NCBI GenBank assembly: GCA_012519525.1
Contig: JAAYQB010000129.1
Span: forward strand, 1 to 8,504
DNA: 8,504 nt
Origin: Bacteroidales bacterium
GTDB lineage: Bacteria > Bacteroidota > Bacteroidia > Bacteroidales > WCHB1-69
Direction of reading: 5' to 3'
In this document: piece by piece, positions 1-8,421 of the stretch
How the letters are laid out: the number at the start of each line of letters is the position of its first letter
How positions within the stretch are numbered: the stretch's first letter is position 1
Translations under genes and position numbers: made by a program
The notes under the pieces: generated by a model
What the model saw: the letters and a program-made list of their open reading frames with translations, nothing else
What the model was told of the DNA's origin: nothing
Database searches by the model: none

Positions 1-6
1 TATCAT

Positions 7-29
7 ACAAAAATATACAAGATTTTTGT
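7..29. repeat. 8-bp perfect inverted repeat at leftward transcript start
   Basis: ACAAAAAT (7-14) and ATTTTTGT (22-29) are perfect reverse complements separated by 7 bases. The dyad begins just downstream of the leftward -7 box and covers its predicted start of transcription and leader. It could be an operator or a weak leader hairpin. With one G-C pair per arm it would be an unstable RNA stem, and in such AT-rich DNA it may be chance. Confidence 0.3.
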
Positions 30-31
30 TG

Positions 32-62
32 CAAAGATACAAATAATTGCAATATCTTCAAT
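32..62 (-). promoter_or_regulatory. Leftward Bacteroidota-type promoter
   Basis: On the minus strand the -7 box reads TATCTTTG (39 to 32), an exact match to the Bacteroidota consensus TAnnTTTG, and it continues into GCAA as is common in that phylum. Nineteen bases upstream is ATTG (62 to 59), a three-of-four match to the -33 TTTG element. Transcription would start near position 25 and run off the left edge, so the gene served is outside the window. A minus-strand ATG lies at 4-6, but only one more codon follows, so I do not call a CDS. The promoter points away from the small gene at 145 and cannot drive it. Confidence 0.6.
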
Positions 63-144
63 ATATTTTACAAATTATTTTAATGATATTCAATAAATTA
101 AAATGTTTTTAAGGGTCGACTAGATAACTAATTTAATTTCATCG

Positions 145-564
145 ATGACTAATATCGTGATAGACACCAATTCTTTTCATGTAAACATTGATACAGCAAT
201 GATTTGGGATTTCGAGAAAAATTTACGCGACACTTTGATGAAGAATACTAAAATTATATTATATCCTAACAATAAAGGGATTGAATATTATTACAGACAA
301 TATGTCGGGTTTATTGTAAATGAAGTCAAGTATCTTTTTGTTGGATTTCACATAAATGAAAATAATGAAGTATCCATAGAAAATAAGCAATTAGATAGTT
401 CTAAAGTCAATCTTAGTGAATTTCAAATTATAATGAATTCAAGAAAATTTTTATTTATGCATTACAAATGGGTTCGTTATGATAATCAATTTTTTGTTTT
501 ATACAATTTTGAAACAAAAAAATTTAATTTTGTATATTTTGATCAAAAAATAGGTAATGAATAG
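145..564 (+). CDS. Hypothetical protein, 139 aa
   Basis: I do not recognise this protein. It has an ATG start and a TAG stop; an in-frame TAG at 121-123 leaves no earlier start, and no Shine-Dalgarno sequence precedes the ATG. There is no signal peptide or membrane segment, so a cytoplasmic location is likely. The first 35 residues look helical. From about residue 45 the chain alternates polar with aromatic or aliphatic residues (YYRQYVGFIV at 48-57, YLFVGFHI at 63-70, FFVLYNFETKKFNFVYF near 116-132), suggesting a small antiparallel beta-sheet. The spacing loosely recalls small uncharacterised Bacteroidota beta proteins, but that is only an impression. It is rich in Asn, Lys, Ile, Phe and Tyr, as expected of an AT-rich genome. 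It lies alone, convergent with the large synthase, with a 95-base gap. It is probably a real gene, but it could be a fragment. Confidence 0.55.
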   Translation: MTNIVIDTNSFHVNIDTAMIWDFEKNLRDTLMKNTKIILYPNNKGIEYYYRQYVGFIVNEVKYLFVGFHINENNEVSIENKQLDSSKVNLSEFQIIMNSRKFLFMHYKWVRYDNQFFVLYNFETKKFNFVYFDQKIGNE

Positions 565-580
565 TGTCCCACCTTACACT
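563..580 (+). terminator. Weak hairpin after the 139-aa gene
   Basis: AGTGT (563-567) pairs with ACACT (576-580) across an 8-base loop and is followed by TTTT on the plus strand. The stem begins inside the TAG stop codon. With five pairs and a short T run it is a weak intrinsic terminator at best. Read from the minus strand it has no T tract, so it would not obviously stop transcripts of the synthase gene. Confidence 0.3.
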
Positions 581-659
581 TTTAAAAACAGAAAAAACAA
601 CCTCGCTCAAAATCAGCAAATAATACAATAAAAACGCAACACGCAGTGAATCACCTATC

Positions 660-3600
660 CTAACACCTCACCTCTACAATATGGTGTTTTTTATCGTTTT
701 CTAATGCTATTACCTGTCCTTCGACAGCTTTTCCATCTACAATAAGTGTTTTATCTTTTCCTTTATCGCATTGTACATAAATAGTATACAAAGTATCAAT
801 ATAGCGATATTCTATGCTAAACGAAGTCCAAGACGAAGGGATTTTCGGCTCAATGCGTAAAAATTTACCTTCTTTTTTAAATCCCACTATATGTTCCAAT
901 CCCACTTTGTAAGCCCAACTACTGGAACCGGTATACCATGTCCAACCTCCTCTTCCCGGAAATTGAGGATTGGAATAGATATCGGCAGCCATGCTATAAG
1001 GCTCTACTTTGTATTTTAAGACATCGCTCAGCGAGCTTGTTCTATTAATAGGATTAATCATAGCATAATAATTATATGCCTTGTCAACCAATCCTTCTTT
1101 CAGAAGTGCCATAATGTACCACATTGCTCCGTGTGAATATTGCCCGCCATTTTCGCGAATTCCTTCCAAGTAATCCATAATATAGCCCGGATTGTTTTTT
1201 GAATTTTTAAAAGCAGGTGTCAATAGTTTTATAATCTTATGCTGATGATCTACTAAGCGATTTTCCGTTTCTCTTAATATGCTTTGTTTTCTCTCTTCAT
1301 CAGCCACATCCGTCAATATACTCCACGATTGAGACAATAAGTCTATCTGACACTCGGCATTATTACGCGAACCCAAGACATCGCCATTATCAAAATACGC
1401 TCTTAAATACCATTCTCCGTCCCAAGCATTTTGGTTAAGTGCTTCTACTAAGGGTGGAATTGCTTGTTCGCATTTTTTAACAAAATCATCATCTTTTTTA
1501 TAAGAAGCGATGGGGATAATTTTATTCAAGAGATCGACTAAAAAGAATCCTACCCACACACTTTCTCCTTTTCCTTTTTCTCCCACTTTGTTCATTCCAT
1601 CGTTCCAATCGCCGCTGCCCATTAAAGGCAAAGAATGACGCCCCATTTGACCGAGTGATTTATGAATACATAACTTTAAGTGTTCGTAGAGAGAGGCTGT
1701 TTTATCGCTTTTATAGAAATGAATACCTCTTTCGCTTTCTCCTTCTTTTAGCTTTTCGCCTTCCACAAACGGCACATCTTCGTCTAAAATACCATAATCG
1801 CCTACCACTTTCAGGTATTCGTAGGTAACATAAATCAGCCATAAGTAGTCGTCCGAAAAAGTAGTACGTGTTCCAAAGTTATTGTCTTCGTGCCACCAAT
1901 GCAACACATCACCTTCGGGAAACTGATGTGAAGCATGTTTGATTATTTGATTGCGAGCCATTTGAGGATTACTATACATAACACTTACCATGTCTTGCAA
2001 TTGATCTCTAAAACCATACGCCCCTCCTACCTGATAAAAACCCGTTCGAGCATAAAGCCTCGACGCTAAAGTTTGGTACATATACCAATTGTTCATAACA
2101 TAATTGAATGAATCGTCGGGTGTTGCCACTCTGATAACGGATAATTTATTTTTCCAATGCTCTTGCACTTCACGATATGCTTCGATGATGGAAGGTGTCG
2201 TCTTGGCTATATTGTCATTTTCTTCTTTAACACCTATCATAAAAGCCATTTCTCGCATACTTTCTTTTTCAACTTCTATTTGTGTTTCTATGCTCTTATG
2301 AGTAGGATTTTTATCATCGAAACAGATAATTTTTTCAGTTGAAGTCAGATAAAGGGTTACATGTTTAAATATTTGATGGTAAACATTTCTAAAATACAAG
2401 CTATTGTCTTCTTCGCTCCAATCGGATAGTAAATGTCGATTGGTTTTTTCTTCGGTAGCTCCTAAAACAATATTGGTTATCAGCTCTATTTGTAAATTTT
2501 GATTATAATCGCTTGTGTTTTTAATGGCGAGAAGATAATATTTTACTTTGTTTTGCAGTGCGGCAAATACTTTTATTTCGACATCAAAACCGTAAGATTC
2601 TGCGGTAAACACGGAATAGCCTAAGCCATGACGTGCTACAGTCGGAATAAATCGTTGTTTATTAATCAAAATAATTTCAGAAGCAGGATCCGACACCATA
2701 TCGTTGGACCAAGAAGTAATTTTAAACATCTGACTATTATAAGCGTAAGTAAATCCGCTCATCCAGCCGCTAACAATAAATCCAAATTCGGGATTAGCAA
2801 TGACATTAATCCAAGGCATGGGCGTATTTACATTGGTAATGCAATACTCGCTACCATTATTTTTAAATCCACCGTATTCATTATAATACTGTAAACCATA
2901 TTCTTGTTTAGGTTCTTTTGTGAGTAAATTCGTGTATTTACTATCGTCTGCACAGAAAAAGTCGGGTGTTTGCATTTCTTGCATTTGTTTTTCTAAGGAT
3001 TTTCCTGTTGAAGAATCAATGGTAATACGAGCTATGGTATAAAGCAAAGTCCGCTCTTCTTCGCTTAAATCACGAGCAGAGATGGTATATACATTCCCTC
3101 TCAAATTTTCGAAATAATTAAAGTAATAAATTTTATTGACCAAATCGGAAATGTATTTTTCCAATACCTCTTCATTGCTTTCTTTTTCATTGTTAATAAT
3201 GACAATATCCATAAACAAGCCCATACTCTTATAAAACTCATAGGCTTGCAGTACGTCTTTTAGTATTAAGGCGTTTTCCATTGCATCCATTTCCAATAGA
3301 ATGATGGGTAAATCGCCTGAAATTCCAAATCGCCAGAGGTTAGGCTGCGAGAGGGTATTTTGTTGTAATATATTTTTGCGTTTTTCGTTGATAGAAGCCG
3401 TTTGGAAAATATGTTTTAAAATAGAATTATAAACCCTCATTTGGTCGCCTTTCAAATGCGAATAGCTGATACGCATATTGTTTAAAACAGTTGCCATATC
3501 AAATGCATTATTAATATCAATCGCTGTGTTATAGCTATTGACCATATCCATCGCCTGTTGACGAGATTTTGCAAAACTGACCAATAGATAGGTGTTTTCT

Positions 3601-6600
3601 TTTTTTCCCGCCTTCACTATGATTTCTCTTCTGATGCTCATAATAGGGTCTAAAGAAGAACCTAATCCTTTTGAAAGATTACCTACGCTGCTAATTATTA
3701 AAGGATTTTGCGTAGTATTATTTCTTCCGATAAAATTCAAACGCGCTGTTTCGTATTCGATTTTTAAATCGTTTTCATTTTCAAAAAACATACGAGAAGC
3801 AATGTAATATTTTGTGTTTTTGACATTACGCGACTTGCGTGAAAACAACAAAGTAGCCGTTCGCTCATCAAATTCACTGAAAATCGTCATGCTATTGAAC
3901 GAGCGATGTGCAACATCTCTATCATTCTGGCACATAATAATCTCGCCATAGGAAGTCAACTCCAACACCACATCTTTTGATGTTAGGTTTTCGAACGAAA
4001 TTTTTCTGATTTCAATATTTTTATCTTTCACCACACAAATTTCGGTCGTTGTAATAATTCCATAATCTTCCCGCATAAATTTAATCCTGTCGGAAGCAAA
4101 TGTAACACGGTAGGTATCCGGTTTCACATTTAAAGGTGCATAGGTATTCGACCAAAGTTCGCCCGTATAAACATTGCGTATGTACATAAATATACCATAG
4201 TTTTCAGCCGTTATTTTTCTATATCTATTGACATATAAATCTTTAAAACGACTAAATCCGCATCCTCTATCATTAATTAAAAGTGTGTAATAGCCGTTCG
4301 ACAAAACGCCGATTTCCGGAACCGTACCCATATCATCGTATTCACGTATATCGTTTTCTTGGCTCTCTTTCGGATACTTATAACGCTTAAATTTAGATAT
4401 CTTCAAATCAATATAAGGTTTGATTTGTGCTTTTTCTTTCAGTAAAGTTTCCATTGACTGCACGCCTTTGTCCAAATGGAAATATTCTTGTAAGCAATTG
4501 TCTTTTAAATAATTGGTTAATGCAGCTAAAATCATTCCCTGATGGTGTGCATAATAGGCTTCAACATTGACTTTATCCTCCTCGTCATAAGACTCATAGA
4601 GACCAAATTCATGATACATATCCAATTGTTTGAATTTTTGAATATTTTCATACACTTCTTTGTCTCTTATTCCTATTACCATCAACGAGCTATAAGGCGA
4701 TATGACAATACGATTGGAAACCGTATTTTGAAATTTCAAATAAGGAACTCCAAATGCCTTATATTTATAGTTTTGAGCATCGTCTAATTCGTTATAGCCG
4801 GCTTCCGAAATACCCCAAGGTAGATTTTTATCTATTTCTTTCATAAATTCCTTTTGAGCATAATAGGCAAAAGCATAGGTTTCGTCCATTAAGGTATGCT
4901 TAAAGGTTTTTAAAAATATCAAAGGCATAAAATATTCAAAAAGAGTTCCATACCATGAAGCCACTCCTTTGAAAAACTTGTATTTGGTCAAGGTTTTATC
5001 CAAGCAAAACCAGTGTTTATAAGGCACATCTTTTTTGCTAATAGCCACATAGCTCGTCAATCTGGCTTCCGAAGCGAAATTATTGTAATGATAAGGCAGT
5101 AATTGTTGGTTTCTGTCATCGTAGCCTATACTAAATACATCTAAATCCGTATTATACAATTTAGTGAAATTGGTATTATCAATTAGGCGTAATACTTTAT
5201 TTAAAATATTGTGTTCTTTTGTTTTTATCAAAAATCCTTTTGCAACATAGAGGCACGCCACAAAATTACCACTATCGGCAGCAGAGACAAAAAACGGATG
5301 CAGCTCTTCTAAAGTGCTAATATTATACCAATTATACAAATGACCTTCCCATTTTTCTAATTTTATAACACTGTCAACGATTTTTTCCAATAAAGAAACG
5401 GCTTCTTTTTGTTCTATGAATTCGAGTTCATAAGCAGCAATAACGCTAAGCATTGAAAACCCGATATTGGTAGGCGATGTTTTATAGTCGGTTTTTATAC
5501 TTCTATTTACCTGATAGTTATCAGGAATAAGATAGTTGGATTCTTCCGTTAAAAAGGTGTGAAAATACTTCCATGTTCGTTGTGCAAGTTCTTTTATTTC
5601 TTCTATTTCCGTTTTATTCAAACGCTTTTCGTCTGTTTTGATTTTTCTTCCAAGATAAAACATCCAAAAAGGTGCAATACACCAAAGAAAAGCCACCCCA
5701 ATAGCAAAAACCAAATAAATATAGGTGCTGTCCGTTTTAAAATAAAAAGTGCCTAACACAAACAATATGGCAACTATATAATTGATTCTAAAACTTTTAA
5801 TAAAACTTCCGAGCGTATTTTTCGTCATCTTTGCAGCATCTTCCGCCGTTATCCAATTGAGCAAATTCTTTTTGCTAATCAGCATACGGTACACAGAACG
5901 GACAATGGCATCTAAATACAGAAAAGCCTCTTTGGGAAGGATGGACAACACGATAAGCGATTTGAGACACACGACTCCCATTCCTCTTAACAGCGTCATA
6001 TAATAGCGTATATAACGACTGTATTTGTGCTTGTATACTATGCGAGAAATGAGATAGAAAAAGATAGGTGTCATGACAATAATCAAAACGACCAATAAGT
6101 ATAGCAGCGGACTTAGTTTCCCTATCGTAAAACCGTAAAACAATAAAATAAGCAAAGCTAAACTCATGACACTGCGACGTAAATTGTCGAATATCTTCCA
6201 TTTTCCCAAAGCTGTAATCGGATTGTTGACCGTCTCCCCTTTTTCGTTTTTCACTTTCTTTTTAAGCCAAGAAATAATTTGCCAATCGCCTCTCACCCAG
6301 CGATGATGTCGTTTGGCATCGTCTAAATAATTCGAAGGACTGTCATCGAAAAGAACCACATCGTTAATCAATCCGCAGCGGATATAATTGCCCTCCAACA
6401 AGTCGTGGCTTAAAATAAGGTTTTGAGGAAATGTGTTTTTCAGCACTTGTTGAAATACTCGCAAATTATAAATCCCTTTGCCGACAAAACTTCCTTCGTT
6501 AAAAGTGTCTTGGTAAAGTTCGTACGAAGCGGTAGTATAAACATCCAAACCTCCCAAACCGGAAAACAATTGAGCATATTTAGATTTGTTAGTAACTTCG

Positions 6601-8351
6601 ACATCTACATTAATGCGAGGCTGCATAATGCCGTAACCCGAAACAACACTTTTCCCGTCTTCTGCCAATACGGGCTGATTCATGGGATGAGCTATCGCCC
6701 CTATTAATTGAAATGCAGAATACAATACCAATTGTGTGTCGGTATCTAACGTTATGACATAGGTAATTGATTTATCAAAGTCATCGAAAGTTTGGCATTG
6801 GAACAATGTTTCTTTTTCTTCTGCCGTTAAATTCCCTAAAATCAAATCGTTAAAATGCAAAATAGCTCCTCGTTTTCGCTCAAAGCCTAAATAAGACGAC
6901 TCGCCCTCGCTATAAAAACGATTGCGATAAACGAAGTTAAACAAATGTTTTTTATTGTATTTTTTGTTTAATTTTTCAACTCTTTCTAAACCGGCATTGA
7001 TAATTTCTTTATCAAAATCAGTATGCTTGGTTGATTCCGACGAACAATCGCCCAATAATGTAAAATACAAATTCTCCGAATAATTAGAAAGATAATACAC
7101 TTCAAGTTTTTCAAATACCTGATCAACTTTTTCTTTCGTTTTAATAATGGTCGGAATAACGACCATCGTACTGCACTCTTCGGGTATGCCTTTCTCAAAT
7201 TTTATTTTTAACGTGCTATTGGGTCTGTGAAGATAAAACAATATTTGATTGGTAACTTCAATAACAAACTGACTGACAGGAATCAGCAGCAATAAAAAAG
7301 CTAAATATCCCATATAGTACGAGAGGAACAATGAAAGGGAAATAGTAACTATTGATACGCCTGCAATATAAATATAAGAACGCTCTTTGTATTTTTTAGG
7401 CTTAAACAATAGCCAGCCCACGTGCCGATTCGTCTGATTGGCTTTTTCAACAATCCCTAAGGTATACTGATATTCACTCATGTGATGCTTTTTGACATCT
7501 CGGATAATCTTTGCACGGTAATTATTCTTATTATTATCGTACATGTGAGCGTATTTATCTGCTTTTTCAGACATTAATACGTTTTCCGTAAAGCTGATTT
7601 TAATGTATAACTCCGACATTTCATATTTTGTCATCTTTTTAAGTGAGACAAATAAATTAGATATCAGAATATTATTTTGTGCGGAAGCGTCTATTTCTTG
7701 TTGCAACAGCTCTTTTAAAGTAGTGTCGTATTTAACAAGTGTTTCCTTTAAAAGCAACATCATCTCTTCCGACACATTGTCAATATCATTCAATAAGCTA
7801 TTGGACAATTGATCCAAACAATAAGGATTGATAACAAACGCCTCGTTTTGAAGTCTTTTTTCTAAAAGAGGCGAAGTGCCTTGCGTTTTCAGTTCCTCTT
7901 TTATTTGAGCAAAAAGCTGATCTATTTTTTTCTTTTCGTGTAGTTTAACATTTAATGTTTTCGACAAACTACTAATTTCATTAATTAAAATAACACGAAA
8001 AAGAATAAATATATAATTGATTTCCGCATAAGAAAAATAATCTTCATTTTTCTTTTGGTATGCGTTGATATCGTGAAAAACAACATCAAGGTTTACTTGA
8101 AAATTTAACTTTTCTAAAAATGAATAAATTAAACTGTCTATTTGTTTTTTTCGTTTCGGCTTTATTTTTCTTATTCCTTTGGAACGTAACTCTTCGCATA
8201 GTGTTTTTTCTTGCTCGCTTATAATAAAATAATTATCAAGTATCCACTCATTCGTACTACCGACAATCTTTTTATTTTTCGTTTCCTCTACTAATATTTT
8301 ATAATAGCGCGTTATTTCCTTAATATTTGCAATAAACTCTTTATATATCAT
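660..8351 (-). CDS. Cyclic beta-1,2-glucan synthase (GT84-GH189-GH94)
   Basis: This 2563-residue inner-membrane enzyme polymerises glucose from UDP-glucose into beta-1,2-glucan and closes it into a ring. In order it has a soluble, mainly helical N-terminus (1-320); two membrane segments (about 325-345 and 348-372); a cytoplasmic GT84 glucosyltransferase (about 393-700); four or five further membrane segments (about 727-744, 747-769, possibly 790-806, 857-871, 877-899); a glycoamylase-like cyclisation domain (910-1300); and a C-terminal GH94-type module (1340-2563). Family motifs are intact throughout and the frame is unbroken. It is related to NdvB/ChvB/Cgs; characterised members such as Brucella Cgs are near 2,870 residues, so this one is about 300 shorter. 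The ATG at 8351 follows an A-rich leader without a clear Shine-Dalgarno, and no in-frame ATG was seen just upstream. It appears monocistronic, with no NdvA-type exporter beside it. GT84 wording such as LLGDCSSE and ERKRG resembles, from memory, Bacillota homologues more than rhizobial ones. The product being cyclic glucan is inferred from architecture. Confidence 0.93.
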   Translation of the reverse strand: MIYKEFIANIKEITRYYKILVEETKNKKIVGSTNEWILDNYFIISEQEKTLCEELRSKGIRKIKPKRKKQIDSLIYSFLEKLNFQVNLDVVFHDINAYQKKNEDYFSYAEINYIFILFRVILINEISSLSKTLNVKLHEKKKIDQLFAQIKEELKTQGTSPLLEKRLQNEAFVINPYCLDQLSNSLLNDIDNVSEEMMLLLKETLVKYDTTLKELLQQEIDASAQNNILISNLFVSLKKMTKYEMSELYIKISFTENVLMSEKADKYAHMYDNNKNNYRAKIIRDVKKHHMSEYQYTLGIVEKANQTNRHVGWLLFKPKKYKERSYIYIAGVSIVTISLSLFLSYYMGYLAFLLLLIPVSQFVIEVTNQILFYLHRPNSTLKIKFEKGIPEECSTMVVIPTIIKTKEKVDQVFEKLEVYYLSNYSENLYFTLLGDCSSESTKHTDFDKEIINAGLERVEKLNKKYNKKHLFNFVYRNRFYSEGESSYLGFERKRGAILHFNDLILGNLTAEEKETLFQCQTFDDFDKSITYVITLDTDTQLVLYSAFQLIGAIAHPMNQPVLAEDGKSVVSGYGIMQPRINVDVEVTNKSKYAQLFSGLGGLDVYTTASYELYQDTFNEGSFVGKGIYNLRVFQQVLKNTFPQNLILSHDLLEGNYIRCGLINDVVLFDDSPSNYLDDAKRHHRWVRGDWQIISWLKKKVKNEKGETVNNPITALGKWKIFDNLRRSVMSLALLILLFYGFTIGKLSPLLYLLVVLIIVMTPIFFYLISRIVYKHKYSRYIRYYMTLLRGMGVVCLKSLIVLSILPKEAFLYLDAIVRSVYRMLISKKNLLNWITAEDAAKMTKNTLGSFIKSFRINYIVAILFVLGTFYFKTDSTYIYLVFAIGVAFLWCIAPFWMFYLGRKIKTDEKRLNKTEIEEIKELAQRTWKYFHTFLTEESNYLIPDNYQVNRSIKTDYKTSPTNIGFSMLSVIAAYELEFIEQKEAVSLLEKIVDSVIKLEKWEGHLYNWYNISTLEELHPFFVSAADSGNFVACLYVAKGFLIKTKEHNILNKVLRLIDNTNFTKLYNTDLDVFSIGYDDRNQQLLPYHYNNFASEARLTSYVAISKKDVPYKHWFCLDKTLTKYKFFKGVASWYGTLFEYFMPLIFLKTFKHTLMDETYAFAYYAQKEFMKEIDKNLPWGISEAGYNELDDAQNYKYKAFGVPYLKFQNTVSNRIVISPYSSLMVIGIRDKEVYENIQKFKQLDMYHEFGLYESYDEEDKVNVEAYYAHHQGMILAALTNYLKDNCLQEYFHLDKGVQSMETLLKEKAQIKPYIDLKISKFKRYKYPKESQENDIREYDDMGTVPEIGVLSNGYYTLLINDRGCGFSRFKDLYVNRYRKITAENYGIFMYIRNVYTGELWSNTYAPLNVKPDTYRVTFASDRIKFMREDYGIITTTEICVVKDKNIEIRKISFENLTSKDVVLELTSYGEIIMCQNDRDVAHRSFNSMTIFSEFDERTATLLFSRKSRNVKNTKYYIASRMFFENENDLKIEYETARLNFIGRNNTTQNPLIISSVGNLSKGLGSSLDPIMSIRREIIVKAGKKENTYLLVSFAKSRQQAMDMVNSYNTAIDINNAFDMATVLNNMRISYSHLKGDQMRVYNSILKHIFQTASINEKRKNILQQNTLSQPNLWRFGISGDLPIILLEMDAMENALILKDVLQAYEFYKSMGLFMDIVIINNEKESNEEVLEKYISDLVNKIYYFNYFENLRGNVYTISARDLSEEERTLLYTIARITIDSSTGKSLEKQMQEMQTPDFFCADDSKYTNLLTKEPKQEYGLQYYNEYGGFKNNGSEYCITNVNTPMPWINVIANPEFGFIVSGWMSGFTYAYNSQMFKITSWSNDMVSDPASEIILINKQRFIPTVARHGLGYSVFTAESYGFDVEIKVFAALQNKVKYYLLAIKNTSDYNQNLQIELITNIVLGATEEKTNRHLLSDWSEEDNSLYFRNVYHQIFKHVTLYLTSTEKIICFDDKNPTHKSIETQIEVEKESMREMAFMIGVKEENDNIAKTTPSIIEAYREVQEHWKNKLSVIRVATPDDSFNYVMNNWYMYQTLASRLYARTGFYQVGGAYGFRDQLQDMVSVMYSNPQMARNQIIKHASHQFPEGDVLHWWHEDNNFGTRTTFSDDYLWLIYVTYEYLKVVGDYGILDEDVPFVEGEKLKEGESERGIHFYKSDKTASLYEHLKLCIHKSLGQMGRHSLPLMGSGDWNDGMNKVGEKGKGESVWVGFFLVDLLNKIIPIASYKKDDDFVKKCEQAIPPLVEALNQNAWDGEWYLRAYFDNGDVLGSRNNAECQIDLLSQSWSILTDVADEERKQSILRETENRLVDHQHKIIKLLTPAFKNSKNNPGYIMDYLEGIRENGGQYSHGAMWYIMALLKEGLVDKAYNYYAMINPINRTSSLSDVLKYKVEPYSMAADIYSNPQFPGRGGWTWYTGSSSWAYKVGLEHIVGFKKEGKFLRIEPKIPSSWTSFSIEYRYIDTLYTIYVQCDKGKDKTLIVDGKAVEGQVIALENDKKHHIVEVRC
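663..4334 (-). other. GH94-type phosphorylase module of the synthase
   Basis: Residues about 1340-2563 form the chain-length control module, which in Brucella Cgs trims glucan by phosphorolysis. It has a first beta-sandwich (about 1340-1610, with VLSNGYYTLLIN at 1349-1360), a helical linker (1611-1814, with LWRFGISGDLP at 1672-1682), a second beta-sandwich (from about 1815, with YNEYGGF at 1823-1829 and WSNDMVSDPASE at 1881-1892) and an (alpha/alpha)6 barrel. Barrel motifs are YGFRDQLQD (2112-2120), EGDVLHWWHE (2146-2155), GSGDWNDGMN (2245-2254), AECQID (2332-2337), GIRENGGQYSHG (2397-2408), KVEPYSMAADIYS (2448-2460) and GGWTWYTGSSSW (2468-2479). D2251, the Asp of WND, aligns by eye with the GH94 general acid, and the last motif with the phosphate-binding loop. 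The module looks active. Confidence 0.88.
4452..5624 (-). other. Glycoamylase-like cyclisation domain (GH189) of the synthase
   Basis: Residues about 910-1300 match the central glycoamylase-like domain, shown in a Thermoanaerobacter homologue to close the glucan ring by transglycosylation and classed as GH189. Motifs in order: RTWKYF (925-930), TSPTNIGF (958-965), SAADSGNF (1023-1030), NFASEARLTSY (1091-1101), ASWYGTLFEY (1131-1140), PWGISEAGYN (1178-1187), GLYES (1250-1254) and YYAHHQGM (1266-1273). Conserved acidic candidates for catalysis are E1095, E1139, E1183 and E1253; I cannot say which pair acts without an alignment. The domain follows the last membrane segment with only a short linker. 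Confidence 0.85.
6252..7175 (-). other. GT84 glucosyltransferase domain of the synthase
   Basis: Residues about 393-700 form the GT-A-like transferase that adds glucose from UDP-glucose. Visible motifs are LLGDCSSE (432-439), ERKRGA (491-496), the metal and UDP-binding DxD in TLDTDTQ (D536, D538), GSFVGKGIYN (620-629), the acceptor-site HD in LSHDLLEG (H649, D650), and RHHRWVRGDWQ (681-691), which is the Q/RxxRW element of processive synthases. Membrane segments on both sides place it on the cytoplasmic face. In the Agrobacterium enzyme the growing chain is carried on a tyrosine of the protein. Several tyrosines here (for example in the stretch 605-613) could serve, but I cannot assign one. 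Confidence 0.88.
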
Positions 8352-8381
8352 ATTCTTTCTAAAAACTGTTTTTCTCTTTTG

Positions 8382-8398
8382 ACACTTATCAACACTTA
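8382..8398. repeat. Tandem ACACTTA repeat in the synthase leader
   Basis: ACACTTA occurs at 8382-8388 and again at 8392-8398, exactly 10 bp apart, or one helical turn. On the transcribed strand this reads as two TAAGTGT copies in the leader, roughly 30-50 bases before the start codon. A protein binding two sites on one face of the helix is possible; chance is also plausible at this length. Confidence 0.25.
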
Positions 8399-8421
8399 CT
8401 TATATAACTGTGCATTACTTT

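Noticed and set aside
145..180. The small protein begins with IVIDTNSF, like the first strand of PIN-domain nucleases (IVxDTN).
   Set aside because: The later conserved acidic residues and helical layout of a PIN domain are missing, and the remainder is beta-rich and aromatic.
563..600. GTGTCCCACC with following A-rich sequence as a possible insertion-sequence end.
   Set aside because: No matching inverted copy, target duplication or transposase sequence is present in the window.
625..660. Possible intrinsic terminator just past the synthase stop (GTGATTCAC and CACTGCGTG before a T run on the minus strand).
   Set aside because: Each stem would be only three pairs with a three-base loop, too weak to call.
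2104..6707. Several plus-strand ORFs of 61-94 codons inside the synthase gene (for example 2104-2301, 2628-2894, 4542-4787, 6423-6707).
   Set aside because: They lie antisense to a long, motif-supported coding region, have Cys/Phe/Ser-rich or low-complexity translations with no recognisable domain, and have no promoter or start signal.
5875..7198. Minus-strand ORFs at 5875-6201 and 6986-7198 within the synthase in another frame.
   Set aside because: They overlap GT84 and membrane-segment coding sequence of the synthase, whose own frame is continuous; the alternative translations match nothing.
8379..8408. A plus-strand TTGACA-N18-TATAAC resembling a sigma70 promoter reading rightward.
   Set aside because: Bacteroidota primary sigma factors use TTTG/TAnnTTTG rather than this consensus, and AT-rich DNA produces such matches by chance. 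Part of TTGACA also overlaps the direct repeat.
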